64,000 nt of DNA from Parabacteroides distasonis ATCC 8503. GTDB lineage: Bacteria > Bacteroidota > Bacteroidia > Bacteroidales > Tannerellaceae. The stretch lies in contig NC_009615.1 of the NCBI RefSeq assembly GCF_000012845.1, forward strand, positions 3,120,501-3,184,500. Direction: 5' to 3'. The number at the start of each line of letters is the position of its first letter. Positions within the stretch are counted from its first letter, which is position 1. Made by a program: the position numbers and the translations under genes. Shown here piece by piece: positions 43,462 through 52,891 of the stretch. The notes under the pieces were generated by a model. That model was not told the DNA's origin, ran no database searches, and saw only the letters and a program-made list of their open reading frames with translations.

Positions 43462-43575
43462 ATGATTTCCATTTATAGTAATCTCATTTTAGCGACAAAT
43501 GAGACCACATAGAAACGTAAAAATAATACCTATTACGAATTTGCCCTAAAACTCTGCCTTTAAGAAATATTATAT

Positions 43576-43583
43576 TATCTTTG
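43576..43583 (+). promoter_or_regulatory. -7 element of the plug-protein/tamB/tamA operon
   Basis: TATCTTTG matches TAnnTTTG and lies 28 bp before the ATG at 43612. No good -33 box. Confidence 0.5.
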
Positions 43584-43611
43584 TGTTATGTTCAGCTAAA
43601 AAGATTGAGCT

Positions 43612-44286
43612 ATGAAAACAATACATTATCTTTCAATCATCATCTTATCATTCAGCAGTCAAATACTTTTGGCACAGAATGATACTTTAGTCGGTGTATT
43701 GCGTGACATCAGCGATAAAATAATCAAACGCTATCCGGTCACGCTAGGCAGTCAGAATCCGATCACCGTGAAAACGAACAAACATGGCGTATTCACCATC
43801 CCGGGGGCTAACCTGAATGATACCTTGTTCGTCACTATTAAGAAAACAAGAAATGTAGTCAAAGTCCCAGTCAACGGATACAATTATATAACCATTACTT
43901 TAGAGAATAGCACATTCAACGCAAAGCGTAGTTTTGAACCGGATGAGGCCCTGAAAGAAATTATGGAAAGGGAACGAAACAAAATAGTAAGCTCAAGCGT
44001 TATGAATAAAGAAGAGATACAGAAAACCGGATGCCGGGATCTCTATTGCCTACTACGAAGGATGAGTGGCATAACATTCGCCGATGGTTCCGTACGCATC
44101 CGTGCGAGTGTTTCCCTAAACAGTCCTAGTGACCCGCTAGTAGTGGTAGACGGTATACCGATGAACCTATCTGTTCTAAACACGATTCCCGTCGAAGATG
44201 TCTCGGAATTAAAAGTATTGAAAGACGCCGGTGAATACGGGGTAAGAGGCGCAAACGGAGCGATCGTCATAAAAACAGGCAAATAA
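43612..44286 (+). CDS. Plug-only TonB-receptor-like protein (no barrel)
   Basis: 224 residues. Signal peptide 1-21 (SSQILLAQN). A carboxypeptidase-regulatory-like beta domain (about 24-95: VGVLRDISDKIIKRYPVTLGSQN, VKTNKHGVFTIPGANLNDTLFV) is followed by a TonB plug domain at about 130-224 (CRDLYCLLRRMSGITFADGSVRIRASVSLNS, PLVVVDGIPM, IPVEDVSELKVLKDAGEYGVRGANGAIVIKTGK). It ends cleanly where a receptor would begin its barrel, 29 bp before tamB. No frameshift or remnant of a barrel follows. It is either a genuine free plug protein or an ancient truncation. Confidence 0.85.
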   Translation: MKTIHYLSIIILSFSSQILLAQNDTLVGVLRDISDKIIKRYPVTLGSQNPITVKTNKHGVFTIPGANLNDTLFVTIKKTRNVVKVPVNGYNYITITLENSTFNAKRSFEPDEALKEIMERERNKIVSSSVMNKEEIQKTGCRDLYCLLRRMSGITFADGSVRIRASVSLNSPSDPLVVVDGIPMNLSVLNTIPVEDVSELKVLKDAGEYGVRGANGAIVIKTGK

Positions 44287-44315
44287 ACAAATAAGAAAAA
44301 GAGAAACGTATCAAC

Positions 44316-47300
44316 ATGAGAGTATGGATTAAACGGATAGGAGTGATATGCCTAATACCGATCGCATTGGTATTGTTACTCTCTATATTACTATATATAC
44401 CTCCTTTCCAAAACTTCGCGGTACGGAAAGCGACCGAATACGCAGGAAAAGTGACTGGTATGCAAATCGGGATCGAGCAGATTAGGCTATCTTTCCCGTT
44501 AGACCTTACGGTTAAGGGTGTCGAGGTCGTAAATCCTCCCGCCGATACCTTGTTGAGTTTACAGAGCTTGACGGTACGGGTTCGTGCCCTTCCTCTTTTG
44601 CGGAAGCAAGTATTGGTAGAGGCGATCGACCTCCGGAACGTAAAGGTTAACACCGGGACTATGATTGAAGGTATGGAAATCAAAGGATTCTTGGGAAAGC
44701 TTTACCTGCACGCCGATCGTATAGACCTGTCCGAGGAGAAAGCTACATTTAATACCATAGATTTATTCGATACCGCCATTACCCTTCTATTAAATGATTC
44801 AACCTCGAAAGAAGACACGACTTCCACACCTCTGAACTGGGTACTCAAGCTGGATAAAATCAGTTTGGACCGGGTAGCCTTCGCCCTACAAATGCCCTCG
44901 GATTCCTTACGCCTTACGGCTTTCGTTAATAAAGCCGGGCTAAATAACGGCCTCGTAGATATTGGAGCGGAACAATATAAGGCGAGAAACTTTGACATAA
45001 CGAATTCTACATTCGCTTATGACGGGAATTACGCGACACCCGAGCAAGGACTCGATTTCTCCCATATTAGTTTAACGAACCTGAACACTTCTATCGATTC
45101 CATCTTATATCAAGGAAAAGAAATAAACGCCCACATCAAGGAATTCTTCGTGGAAGAACGTTCCGGCCTCAAGGTTTCGGCATTGGCAGGAAATGTCCGG
45201 AGTGACCATGAACAGATAGACGTACCGGACCTACTTCTCCAGACACCAAATTCCGAAGTGAGATTGACAGCGACTATCCCTTGGAGCTCCCTCGAGGACC
45301 ACCCACAAGGTAGCATGAAAGCCCTGTTAAACGCCTCGTTGGGGAAAGAAGATTTATTGATAGCGGCAGGTTCCCTACCGGAGGATTTCAAGAAAGCCTA
45401 TCCGGACAAGCCTCTCGCTATTACGGCTGGCGTAGAAGGCAACCTCTCCAGTATACGTATCACACAAGGCGATATCATGCTGCCGGGAGCGTTTCAGATG
45501 AACGTCACGGGTAGCATGGAGTCCGTGACGGATAGCATCCGGCGAACCGGTGAGATTCAGTTAAAGGCTCGATCCGGTAATCTGGACTTTTTGCTGGCGA
45601 TGCTTCCCGCCTCCCAACGGGATCAATTTGCCATTCCGGCAGGAATTCAGTTGAAGGGGGAAGCTACAGTCGCAAATCAAGAATACCGCACCGAGCTTGT
45701 TCTTACCCAAGATAAAGGCAAAGTAGGTCTGACCGCCCGCTATAATCCGGTGCAACTGGCTTATGAGGCTAATTTACGGATAGACAGTCTGGAACCTACC
45801 CATTTCATGCCCAAAGACTCTCTATTTTGGCTGACCGCCTCTGTTAAAGCAGAAGGCCGGGGCACAGACCCTTTCTCTGAACGTACATGGGCCAAACTGG
45901 ACGGTAAGATATCGGATATACGCTACGGCGCCTCATCGGTATCAGACGTATCCATCGATGGCTCTCTGGAAAAGAACTTACTGAAAGTGGATCTGCTTAG
46001 CAAATACCCGTTGGCGAAAATGGATGTCTCCTTAAACGCGACCCTCCACAAGCACGAGGTGAAGGCGATGTTGATAGCGGATGTGGAGAACATGGATTTA
46101 CAGGGTATGCACTTAATGGCAAATCCCTTCGCCACCTCTTTCCAGCTCTTCGCAGAGGTAGAAAGTAATCTGGATGAAGATAACACGATCGACGTTACGT
46201 TAGGAAACTGGGAGGTCGTCACCCCAAAACAAAGTTTCAAGCCGAAAACGCTGACCTTGCATGCCCGGACGGATATCGATACCACCCGTGTGTCTTTCCA
46301 CGCCGGGGATTTAGGGATCATCCTCACGGGTAATGATTGCATACACCACATCACGGATAAGTTGACTAAGGTATCGAACGATATCACCCTCCAATTGGAA
46401 CGGGACTCGACTGTCAATCTGGAGATCCTTCGCCCGCTCCTCCCCGATATGTACCTTGAGGTACGGGCAGGACAGGACAATCCGATCTACAACTATCTCC
46501 AAACCTATTACGTAGATTTCAAGAGCATCGCCATGAACGCCTATACCTCACCGGAAACGGGTATACGCATGGATGCCTCCATTTACGATCTGGCACGGGA
46601 TACGATGCAGATCGATACCATCCGGGCAGAGATGCACCAAGATTCGCTCGGATTACTCTATAGCGCCCAAGTGATCAAGAATAAATACAGGCAGCAACAA
46701 CCTTTCAGCGCCGGGCTGGACGGGCAAATACGTTATGGCTTCGGCGACGCCCGCCTTTATTTCAAGGACGGGAAAGGCGAGACCGGCTTGTTGCTCGGAA
46801 TCCGGGCCGATAAGATACAGAACGGGGTCAAGTTCCATCTCTTCCCCGATGACCCGATCATAGCGTTCCGCCCTTTCAAGCTGAACCCGGATAATTACGT
46901 CGTGGTACGCAGCATGAAGGATATCGAGGCGAACCTGCGACTCAGCGGAGATAATAACGCCGCCTTGTGGATACACTCCCAAGCGGAAAGTGACGAGATG
47001 GAGGAAGTCCACGCCGAGTTGAACCAGATCGACCTTGGGATTATCTCCAACGCATTCAGCTATATCCCGCCGATGAAAGGTATATTGAACGCCGATTTCC
47101 AGTACGCTCCTTCCGACTCGGCCTTCATGGTCGTGGCGGATATGAACATTGATGATCTGTATTATGAGAACGAGCGGGTCGGCGAACTCATGTTCAACGC
47201 AGTCTATCTACCTTTAGAGCAGGGGAACCATCAAGTGGATATGCACCTTTTCCGGGACCGGAAAGAGGTGAGTGCCATTACCGCCTTATACCAGATGGGC

Positions 47301-48932
47301 GAGACCGACCATATCAGCGGTACTGTCGAGTTCATGCACTTCCCCTTGGATATCGCCAACCCGTTCATTCCGGATGATATGGCGAAAATGGGCGGAGACC
47401 TCGATGGTACGCTCGCTATCAGCGGACAAAGCGATAAACCCATGGCCGAGGGATATCTGATTCTCGATACCGCCTCCGTTTATGTAGGCGCCGCAGGTTC
47501 TACCTTCCGTTTCGACGATAAAAAGATAGAAATAAAGAACAACCGGATCTTGTTCAACCAATATGGTATTTACGCATACAACAAGAATCCGTTTATCATC
47601 AACGGAGAAGTGGATTTCAACAATTTATCCCGCATGACCGCCAATCTTAAACTAACGGCGAATAACTTGCAACTGCTGAACGTTAAGAAAAACGAAGAAA
47701 GCCTTGTCTACGGAAAGCTGTTCGTCAACCTGAATTCTACCGTACGCGGGCCGTTGGATGCCTTGACCATGCGAGGCGACTTGCAATTATTGGGCGGGAC
47801 GAATATCACCTACGTGCTGAAAGACTCCCCGCTGACCGTGCAAGACCGTATGTCGGACATGGTAACCTTCACCTCTTTCACGGATACCTTACGCCGGCGC
47901 ATGCCTCGTAAACCCCCGTTGCCGATGGGAGGCATGGACATGCTGATGACGATCCACATCGATCCCGCCGTACAAGCGAACGTGGATTTAAGTCCCGACC
48001 AGTCCAACCATATCAATCTGGAGGGTGGCGGCGATCTTTCCTTCCAGTATACCCCGCAAGGCGATATGTTCTTGAACGGACGCTACACGCTATCCGGGGG
48101 AACCATCAAGTACTCCATCCCGGTAATCCCATTGAAGGAGTTCAACGTACAGGAGGGTAGCTACGTGCAATGGACGGGTAACCCCATGGACCCGACCTTG
48201 AACCTTACGGCCACCGAGCGAGTCCGTACGTCCGTCACCCTAACCGGGCAATCATCGCCCCGCTTGGTGAATTTCGACGTAGGCATCGAACTGACCCAAC
48301 AACTGGAGAACCTAGGGTTGCAATTTACCCTCACCGCCCCGGAAGACATGGCGATGCAGGAGGAACTGACCTCGAAAGGCCCGGAGGAACGGGCGAAGCT
48401 GGCTGTCAGCATGCTCGTGACCGGTATGTACCTCGGCGGAGGCGGTGGTGGCGGCAAGGTGAACGTAAATATGGGAGACGCCTTGACCAGCTTCTTGCAA
48501 AGCGAGATCAACAACATCGCCGGAAGTGCCTTGAAATCCGTGGATATCAGCTTCGGCATGGAGACGTACGACGATAATGGCGACGCCGGAGGTGGTACCC
48601 GTACCGACTACTCCTTCCGCTTCGCCAAGCGATTCTATAATGACCGTATCCGTGTGGTTCTAGGCGGCCGTATCTCTACCGGCGAGAACATTAACAATGG
48701 ACAGGCGCAGCCGTTCATCGATAACGTATCCGTAGAATATCGGTTAGACAGCAGTGGCTCCCGTTACGTCAAACTTTTCCACGACAAGAACTACGAGAGC
48801 CTGCTGGAAGGCGAGATCACGGAGACCGGAGCCGGTATCGTGCTCCGCAAGAAAATGATGCATCTCAGGGAGCTATTCAACTTCAAGAAAACGAAAGTGA
48901 AACCAGTGAAAGAGGAAACAGAAAAGGAATGA
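44316..48932 (+). CDS. tamB: TamB-type translocation and assembly module protein
   Basis: 1538 residues. One N-terminal membrane anchor (about 7-28, VICLIPIALVLLLSILLYI) is followed by a very long repeated beta structure, the AsmA-like groove that spans the periplasm. The C-terminal DUF490/TamB domain is at about 1180-1480 (INGEVDFNNLSRMTANLKLTANNLQLL, NLNSTVRGPLDALTMRGDLQLLGGTNITYVL, FLNGRYTLSGGTIKYSIPVIPLKEF, PTLNLTATERVRT, LAVSMLVTGMYLGGGGGGGK). It moves phospholipids or helps insert outer-membrane proteins. Its stop overlaps the start of the BamA/TamA-family gene (ATGA), the usual tamBA pairing. Confidence 0.92.
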   Translation: MRVWIKRIGVICLIPIALVLLLSILLYIPPFQNFAVRKATEYAGKVTGMQIGIEQIRLSFPLDLTVKGVEVVNPPADTLLSLQSLTVRVRALPLLRKQVLVEAIDLRNVKVNTGTMIEGMEIKGFLGKLYLHADRIDLSEEKATFNTIDLFDTAITLLLNDSTSKEDTTSTPLNWVLKLDKISLDRVAFALQMPSDSLRLTAFVNKAGLNNGLVDIGAEQYKARNFDITNSTFAYDGNYATPEQGLDFSHISLTNLNTSIDSILYQGKEINAHIKEFFVEERSGLKVSALAGNVRSDHEQIDVPDLLLQTPNSEVRLTATIPWSSLEDHPQGSMKALLNASLGKEDLLIAAGSLPEDFKKAYPDKPLAITAGVEGNLSSIRITQGDIMLPGAFQMNVTGSMESVTDSIRRTGEIQLKARSGNLDFLLAMLPASQRDQFAIPAGIQLKGEATVANQEYRTELVLTQDKGKVGLTARYNPVQLAYEANLRIDSLEPTHFMPKDSLFWLTASVKAEGRGTDPFSERTWAKLDGKISDIRYGASSVSDVSIDGSLEKNLLKVDLLSKYPLAKMDVSLNATLHKHEVKAMLIADVENMDLQGMHLMANPFATSFQLFAEVESNLDEDNTIDVTLGNWEVVTPKQSFKPKTLTLHARTDIDTTRVSFHAGDLGIILTGNDCIHHITDKLTKVSNDITLQLERDSTVNLEILRPLLPDMYLEVRAGQDNPIYNYLQTYYVDFKSIAMNAYTSPETGIRMDASIYDLARDTMQIDTIRAEMHQDSLGLLYSAQVIKNKYRQQQPFSAGLDGQIRYGFGDARLYFKDGKGETGLLLGIRADKIQNGVKFHLFPDDPIIAFRPFKLNPDNYVVVRSMKDIEANLRLSGDNNAALWIHSQAESDEMEEVHAELNQIDLGIISNAFSYIPPMKGILNADFQYAPSDSAFMVVADMNIDDLYYENERVGELMFNAVYLPLEQGNHQVDMHLFRDRKEVSAITALYQMGETDHISGTVEFMHFPLDIANPFIPDDMAKMGGDLDGTLAISGQSDKPMAEGYLILDTASVYVGAAGSTFRFDDKKIEIKNNRILFNQYGIYAYNKNPFIINGEVDFNNLSRMTANLKLTANNLQLLNVKKNEESLVYGKLFVNLNSTVRGPLDALTMRGDLQLLGGTNITYVLKDSPLTVQDRMSDMVTFTSFTDTLRRRMPRKPPLPMGGMDMLMTIHIDPAVQANVDLSPDQSNHINLEGGGDLSFQYTPQGDMFLNGRYTLSGGTIKYSIPVIPLKEFNVQEGSYVQWTGNPMDPTLNLTATERVRTSVTLTGQSSPRLVNFDVGIELTQQLENLGLQFTLTAPEDMAMQEELTSKGPEERAKLAVSMLVTGMYLGGGGGGGKVNVNMGDALTSFLQSEINNIAGSALKSVDISFGMETYDDNGDAGGGTRTDYSFRFAKRFYNDRIRVVLGGRISTGENINNGQAQPFIDNVSVEYRLDSSGSRYVKLFHDKNYESLLEGEITETGAGIVLRKKMMHLRELFNFKKTKVKPVKEETEKE

Positions 48933-51385
48933 ATATGAAAAATGTTTTAATATATTTTAGGAAGGATGCCCTCCTAGAGCAGGGAAACATGCCTTCCCAG
49001 AGCAGGGAAACATGCCTTCCCAAAGCAGGGAAGGATACTTCCCCAGGGCGAGGGGGGGTGTCTACCCAAAGAGCGATCCTATCGTCGCTGGCGCTACTCG
49101 GGCTGCTGGCCTTCTTACTCACCTCTTGCTCCACCACGAAGAACCTTCCCGAGGGAGCGGTCCTATATACCGGTATCAAGAAAATAGAGGTGAAGAACGA
49201 GGATAAGACCAAACCCGGCGAAGCCGCCTTGGAAGAGGTCGAGGCCGCCCTAGCCTATCCCCCCAACAACGCCTTGCTGGGAAGCTCCTCGATCCGGGTG
49301 CCCTTCCCCTTCGGCCTGTGGGTCTACAACGCTTTCGTGAACAAGAAAGGGAAGGTCGGCAAGTGGATCTTCAACAAGCTGGCGTCGAAACCGGTGCTGA
49401 TCACCACCGTGAACCCGGAAGTCCGTGTCAAGGTAGCCCGGAACCTATTGAACGAATACGGTTATTTCAATGGAGAGACCTCTTTCGAGGTCGTACCCGA
49501 TCCCAAGAATCCCCGGAAGGCGAAGCTGGAATATAGCGTCACCATGAACGATCCGTATACGCTAGACAGCATCCAATACGTCCATATCCGTCACCGTGCC
49601 GACTCATTGATCGATGCCACGATCGGCGATCGTATCCTCCACAAAGGAGAGAATTTCAATGTCGTCCAGTTGCAAGCCGAGCGGGAACGCATCTCGTCCT
49701 TGCTCCGTAACAACGGCTATTACTATTTCCGTCCCGATTTCATCACCTATCAAGCGGATACCTTGTTGAACCCCGGGAAAGTGGCCTTACGGGTGGCCCC
49801 GAAGGAAAGCCTGCCCCCCTCGGCCCTCCGCCCTTGGAAGCTCGGGGATATATCCGTCTGGCTAAACGGTTACCAGAATGAGACTCCCACGGACTCGATC
49901 CGCTATAAGGACCTTACGATCCATTATGAGGGCAAGCTAAGGGTTCGCCCCTCGGTCATTTACAACCGTTTATATTTCAAGCCGGGGGAACTTTACAACC
50001 AGCGGGCGCAGGAACGGACGCAAACCGCCCTGTCCCGCTTGGGTATCTTCCGTTATGCCGAGTTGCAATATTCCCCCCGTGATACCATGCGCCGTCAAGA
50101 TACGCTGGATCTGCGGATCAATACGGTCTACGATCTTCCATTGGACGGCGAGCTCGAGTTGAACGTTACCGCCAAGAGCAACGACCAAGTGGGTCCGGGC
50201 GCCATTTTCAGCGTGACCAAACGGAATGTCTTCGGAGGGGGCGAGACCTTCGGCGTGAAACTCCGCGGCTCTTACGAATGGCAGACCGGCAACAAGCTGG
50301 ATGGTAGCAACTCCAAGATCAACAGTTATGAGTTAGGCTTGACTACCACGCTGACTTTCCCACGGGTATTGTTCCCTACATTCAGCAAACGGGACATGAA
50401 TTTCCCGGCCAGCACCACCTTCCGCCTCTATGCGGACCAGATGAACCGGGCCCGTTTCTTCAAGTTGCTGGCATTCGGTGGTGACGCCTCGTATGAGTTC
50501 CAGCCTACTGCCACGTCTCATCATTCCATCACCCCTTTCAAGCTGACGTTCAACTTGCTCCAGCATACCACGCACGAGTTCGACAGCATTACCAACGTGA
50601 ATAAGGCTCTAAAAAAGAGTTTGCAAAATCAATTCATCCCGGCCATGAACTATACCTATACCTATGATGATTCCCCGATTACCAGTCGCCGGAACCATCT
50701 TTGGTGGCAGGCATCCGTTACCCAAGCGGGCCTTGTCTTGGATGGGATTTATGCGTTAGCCGGGAAGAAATTCAATAAAGAGGATAAGGAATTACTCGGC
50801 AACCCCTTCGCCCAATTCATCAAGGGAACCGCCGAGATACGTTATAATTACGCCCTCGGGCATAAGCAATATCTCGTAGGCCGATTAATGGCCGGCGCTA
50901 TTTATAGCTACGGCAACGCCCGTACCTCCCCTTATAACGAGCAATTCTACATCGGCGGAGCGAATAGCATCCGTGCTTTTACGATCCGCAGCATCGGTCC
51001 CGGACGCTACTATCAAAACAGCGATAACAATAAATACGCTTACATCGACCGTACGGGTGATCTTAAATTCGAGGCCAACCTCGAATACCGCTTCCCGATC
51101 CTTGGCGACCTGCATGGGGCCACTTTCCTCGACAGCGGTAACATCTGGCTGATCCGGAACGATCCGGATCGTCCCGGCGGACAACTGAAATGGGGTAGCT
51201 TCCTCAAGGATCTAGCCTTGGGAACCGGCTTCGGCCTGCGTTACGACCTCACCTTTATCGTCATCCGTTTCGACGTGGGTATCGGTCTGCATCTCCCTTA
51301 CGATACCGGAAAGAAAGGCTATTACAATATCCCGAAATTCAAGGACGGCATGGGTTACCACTTCGCTATCGGATACCCCTTCTAG
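48929..51385 (+). CDS. BamA/TamA-family outer-membrane lipoprotein (tamA-like)
   Basis: 818 residues from ATG 48929, which overlaps the tamB stop. A lipoprotein signal is found only at residues about 48-67 (RAILSSLALLGLLAFLLTSC). The preceding 43 residues include a 23-bp tandem repeat, so GTG 49058 (VSTQRAILSS) is a credible alternative start. POTRA-like domains follow (about 75-420: VNPEVRVKVARNLLNEYGYFNGETSFEVV, SSLLRNNGYYYFRPDFI, QTALSRLGIFRYAELQY). The barrel starts with GAIFSVTKRNVFGGGETFGVKLRGSYEWQTG and contains IGGANSIRAFTIRSIGPGRY, and it ends in Phe (HFAIGYPF). Partner of TamB in outer-membrane assembly. Confidence 0.9.
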   Translation: MNMKNVLIYFRKDALLEQGNMPSQSRETCLPKAGKDTSPGRGGVSTQRAILSSLALLGLLAFLLTSCSTTKNLPEGAVLYTGIKKIEVKNEDKTKPGEAALEEVEAALAYPPNNALLGSSSIRVPFPFGLWVYNAFVNKKGKVGKWIFNKLASKPVLITTVNPEVRVKVARNLLNEYGYFNGETSFEVVPDPKNPRKAKLEYSVTMNDPYTLDSIQYVHIRHRADSLIDATIGDRILHKGENFNVVQLQAERERISSLLRNNGYYYFRPDFITYQADTLLNPGKVALRVAPKESLPPSALRPWKLGDISVWLNGYQNETPTDSIRYKDLTIHYEGKLRVRPSVIYNRLYFKPGELYNQRAQERTQTALSRLGIFRYAELQYSPRDTMRRQDTLDLRINTVYDLPLDGELELNVTAKSNDQVGPGAIFSVTKRNVFGGGETFGVKLRGSYEWQTGNKLDGSNSKINSYELGLTTTLTFPRVLFPTFSKRDMNFPASTTFRLYADQMNRARFFKLLAFGGDASYEFQPTATSHHSITPFKLTFNLLQHTTHEFDSITNVNKALKKSLQNQFIPAMNYTYTYDDSPITSRRNHLWWQASVTQAGLVLDGIYALAGKKFNKEDKELLGNPFAQFIKGTAEIRYNYALGHKQYLVGRLMAGAIYSYGNARTSPYNEQFYIGGANSIRAFTIRSIGPGRYYQNSDNNKYAYIDRTGDLKFEANLEYRFPILGDLHGATFLDSGNIWLIRNDPDRPGGQLKWGSFLKDLALGTGFGLRYDLTFIVIRFDVGIGLHLPYDTGKKGYYNIPKFKDGMGYHFAIGYPF
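48976..49044 (+). repeat. 23-bp tandem repeat in the 5' end of the tamA-like gene
   Basis: Units begin at 48976, 48999 and 49022. The first two are identical (AGAGCAGGGAAACATGCC then TTCCC); the third diverges (AAAGCAGGGAAGGATACT then TCCCC). It encodes a Q/S/R-rich stretch ahead of the lipoprotein signal. Confidence 0.8.
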
Positions 51386-51462
51386 CTGTTCCATTCCTAG
51401 GATTCTGTGGTCTTATCCAAGGTATTTCATTTTCAATAGGTCAACCCTAATTGGAAATGAGA

Positions 51463-51470
51463 TACTTTTG
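51463..51470 (+). promoter_or_regulatory. -7 element of the lipoprotein gene
   Basis: TACTTTTG fits TAnnTTTG, 44 bp before the ATG at 51515. The only nearby TTG (51451-51453) is too close for a -33 box. Confidence 0.4.
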
Positions 51471-51514
51471 CGCTCTCATTTTAATAACAAACAGATTAAT
51501 TAACGAACAGAATC

Positions 51515-52786
51515 ATGAAGAAGATTTTTTACTTAATGTTGGTAGCCCTTACTGTGGGTATGTTCACCGCTTGCGACGACGATGATGAGAATACCCCTCA
51601 AATCAACAACCCGGAACCCAAGGAACAATGGGGCAAGACGCTTCGAGGCGACAATCAAACCCTACTGGCCTTTCCTGATATCTATGCCGATTATTGGGAA
51701 TACACCTATTCTTACAAAGATAATCCAAACATCGGCCTTCGTTTGACTGGAAAGTTCCCGAAGTCACGCTTCTTCAACTTCACGGTTTATAACGACGAGA
51801 CCCAAATAGACGTATCCAGCATTGAAGACGTAAATATCCAACCCGACGACAGCTCCATCAACCCTTATGTAAAGGAAACAGATGACTACGGAGCAAATGG
51901 CTATACGATTTACATCATTCCCGCTAACACCCCCGCCAGCGCACGTGCCTCGATGAAGAACGTATGTGAGTTCCCGGAGGATGTCAATATGGTCTCCATT
52001 TTCATGCGTCTTTACTTGGCGAAACAATATAGCGGCGATGAGTATGGCGGCGTGGACATGCCTGCTATCCAAGCTTTCGACGTGACTACAGGTGAGGAAG
52101 TAGATTTCCCGAAGCGTGAGGTCTGCAACATCCACGAATCGTTGAACTTGCCGCCGATGGATTTCTCCGCCGACCTGCCGCAACTCCCGTTCATGCGTGC
52201 CCCGCTGAGCCTAATGTACCCGAACAGCCCGGCAGAATACCTATTCGCCCGCATCAAACTGAACGAAGGGGAGGTAGCAACTTTCCGTTTCATCCCTCCT
52301 ACGGCTCCTAAAAGCGTAAGCGAATACGCCACCGCCGATGTACGATACTGGTCCATATGCCTCGGGTCAGCCGAGACCTACTCGTATGCCTCTATTTACG
52401 ACAAAGAAATGCCTAAAGTGGACAAGGAAGGTTTCGTAACCTTTATCATAGCGGACGCCAACTCCGCCAAACTGCCCGATCTCCAAGCGAAGGCGGAAGC
52501 CAACGACGGTACATATATACTGACTTGGAACCGTAAGGAGCAAGGAGATGGAATCCTTGCCTTATACCGCAACATGGTGATCAACGAGAATTATCCACAT
52601 TCCATGCGCAAGCTGATGGAGTCCGTTCCTCTAGCGGCCGCCGGCGGCGATATGAGCGGTTTCAACCCGATGAAGATGATCGCCATGCTCGCTATGGGCA
52701 ACTGGGGACCGCAAGGCTATAAATTCAGCGAGGACGATTTCTTGAGCGATAGCTTCAATTACGCCAATATCCGAAGAATGAAATAA
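51515..52786 (+). CDS. Unrecognised lipoprotein (possibly DUF1254/DUF1214-related)
   Basis: 423 residues. A lipoprotein signal ends in the lipobox MFTAC (Cys20), then an acidic spacer DDDDENT. The body includes ADYWEYTYSYKDNPNIGLRLTGKFPKSRFFNFTVYNDE, GYTIYIIPANTP, VSIFMRLYLAKQYSGDEYGGVDMPAIQAFD, DVRYWSICLGSAETYSYASIYDKEM and DGTYILTWNRKEQGDGILALYRNM. The order 'FNFTVY ... VSIFMRLY ... RYWSICLG' recalls the DUF1254/DUF1214 beta-fold proteins, but the match is weak. Single gene with its own promoter and terminator. Function unknown. Confidence 0.75.
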   Translation: MKKIFYLMLVALTVGMFTACDDDDENTPQINNPEPKEQWGKTLRGDNQTLLAFPDIYADYWEYTYSYKDNPNIGLRLTGKFPKSRFFNFTVYNDETQIDVSSIEDVNIQPDDSSINPYVKETDDYGANGYTIYIIPANTPASARASMKNVCEFPEDVNMVSIFMRLYLAKQYSGDEYGGVDMPAIQAFDVTTGEEVDFPKREVCNIHESLNLPPMDFSADLPQLPFMRAPLSLMYPNSPAEYLFARIKLNEGEVATFRFIPPTAPKSVSEYATADVRYWSICLGSAETYSYASIYDKEMPKVDKEGFVTFIIADANSAKLPDLQAKAEANDGTYILTWNRKEQGDGILALYRNMVINENYPHSMRKLMESVPLAAAGGDMSGFNPMKMIAMLAMGNWGPQGYKFSEDDFLSDSFNYANIRRMK

Positions 52787-52809
52787 ACCAATAGACATAT
52801 CGTATTTTC

Positions 52810-52850
52810 AAGTCCCCTCGTATCCGGTCTTAACCGGAACAAGGGGACTT
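52810..52850. terminator. Bidirectional terminator between the lipoprotein gene and rocF
   Basis: AAGTCCCCT (52810-52818) pairs with AGGGGACTT (52842-52850). An inner hairpin TCCGG/CCGGA sits in the loop. CCTTTTC follows on the plus strand and GAAAATACG on the minus strand, so it is weak in T-tracts. Confidence 0.65.
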
Positions 52851-52891
52851 CCTTTTCACACTCTTATCATAAACCATGGAATTTAGATTCC

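Noticed and set aside
46653..48559. Several minus-strand frames of 60-132 codons inside tamB
   Set aside because: Antisense shadows in a GC-richer gene whose codon structure leaves the opposite strand open.
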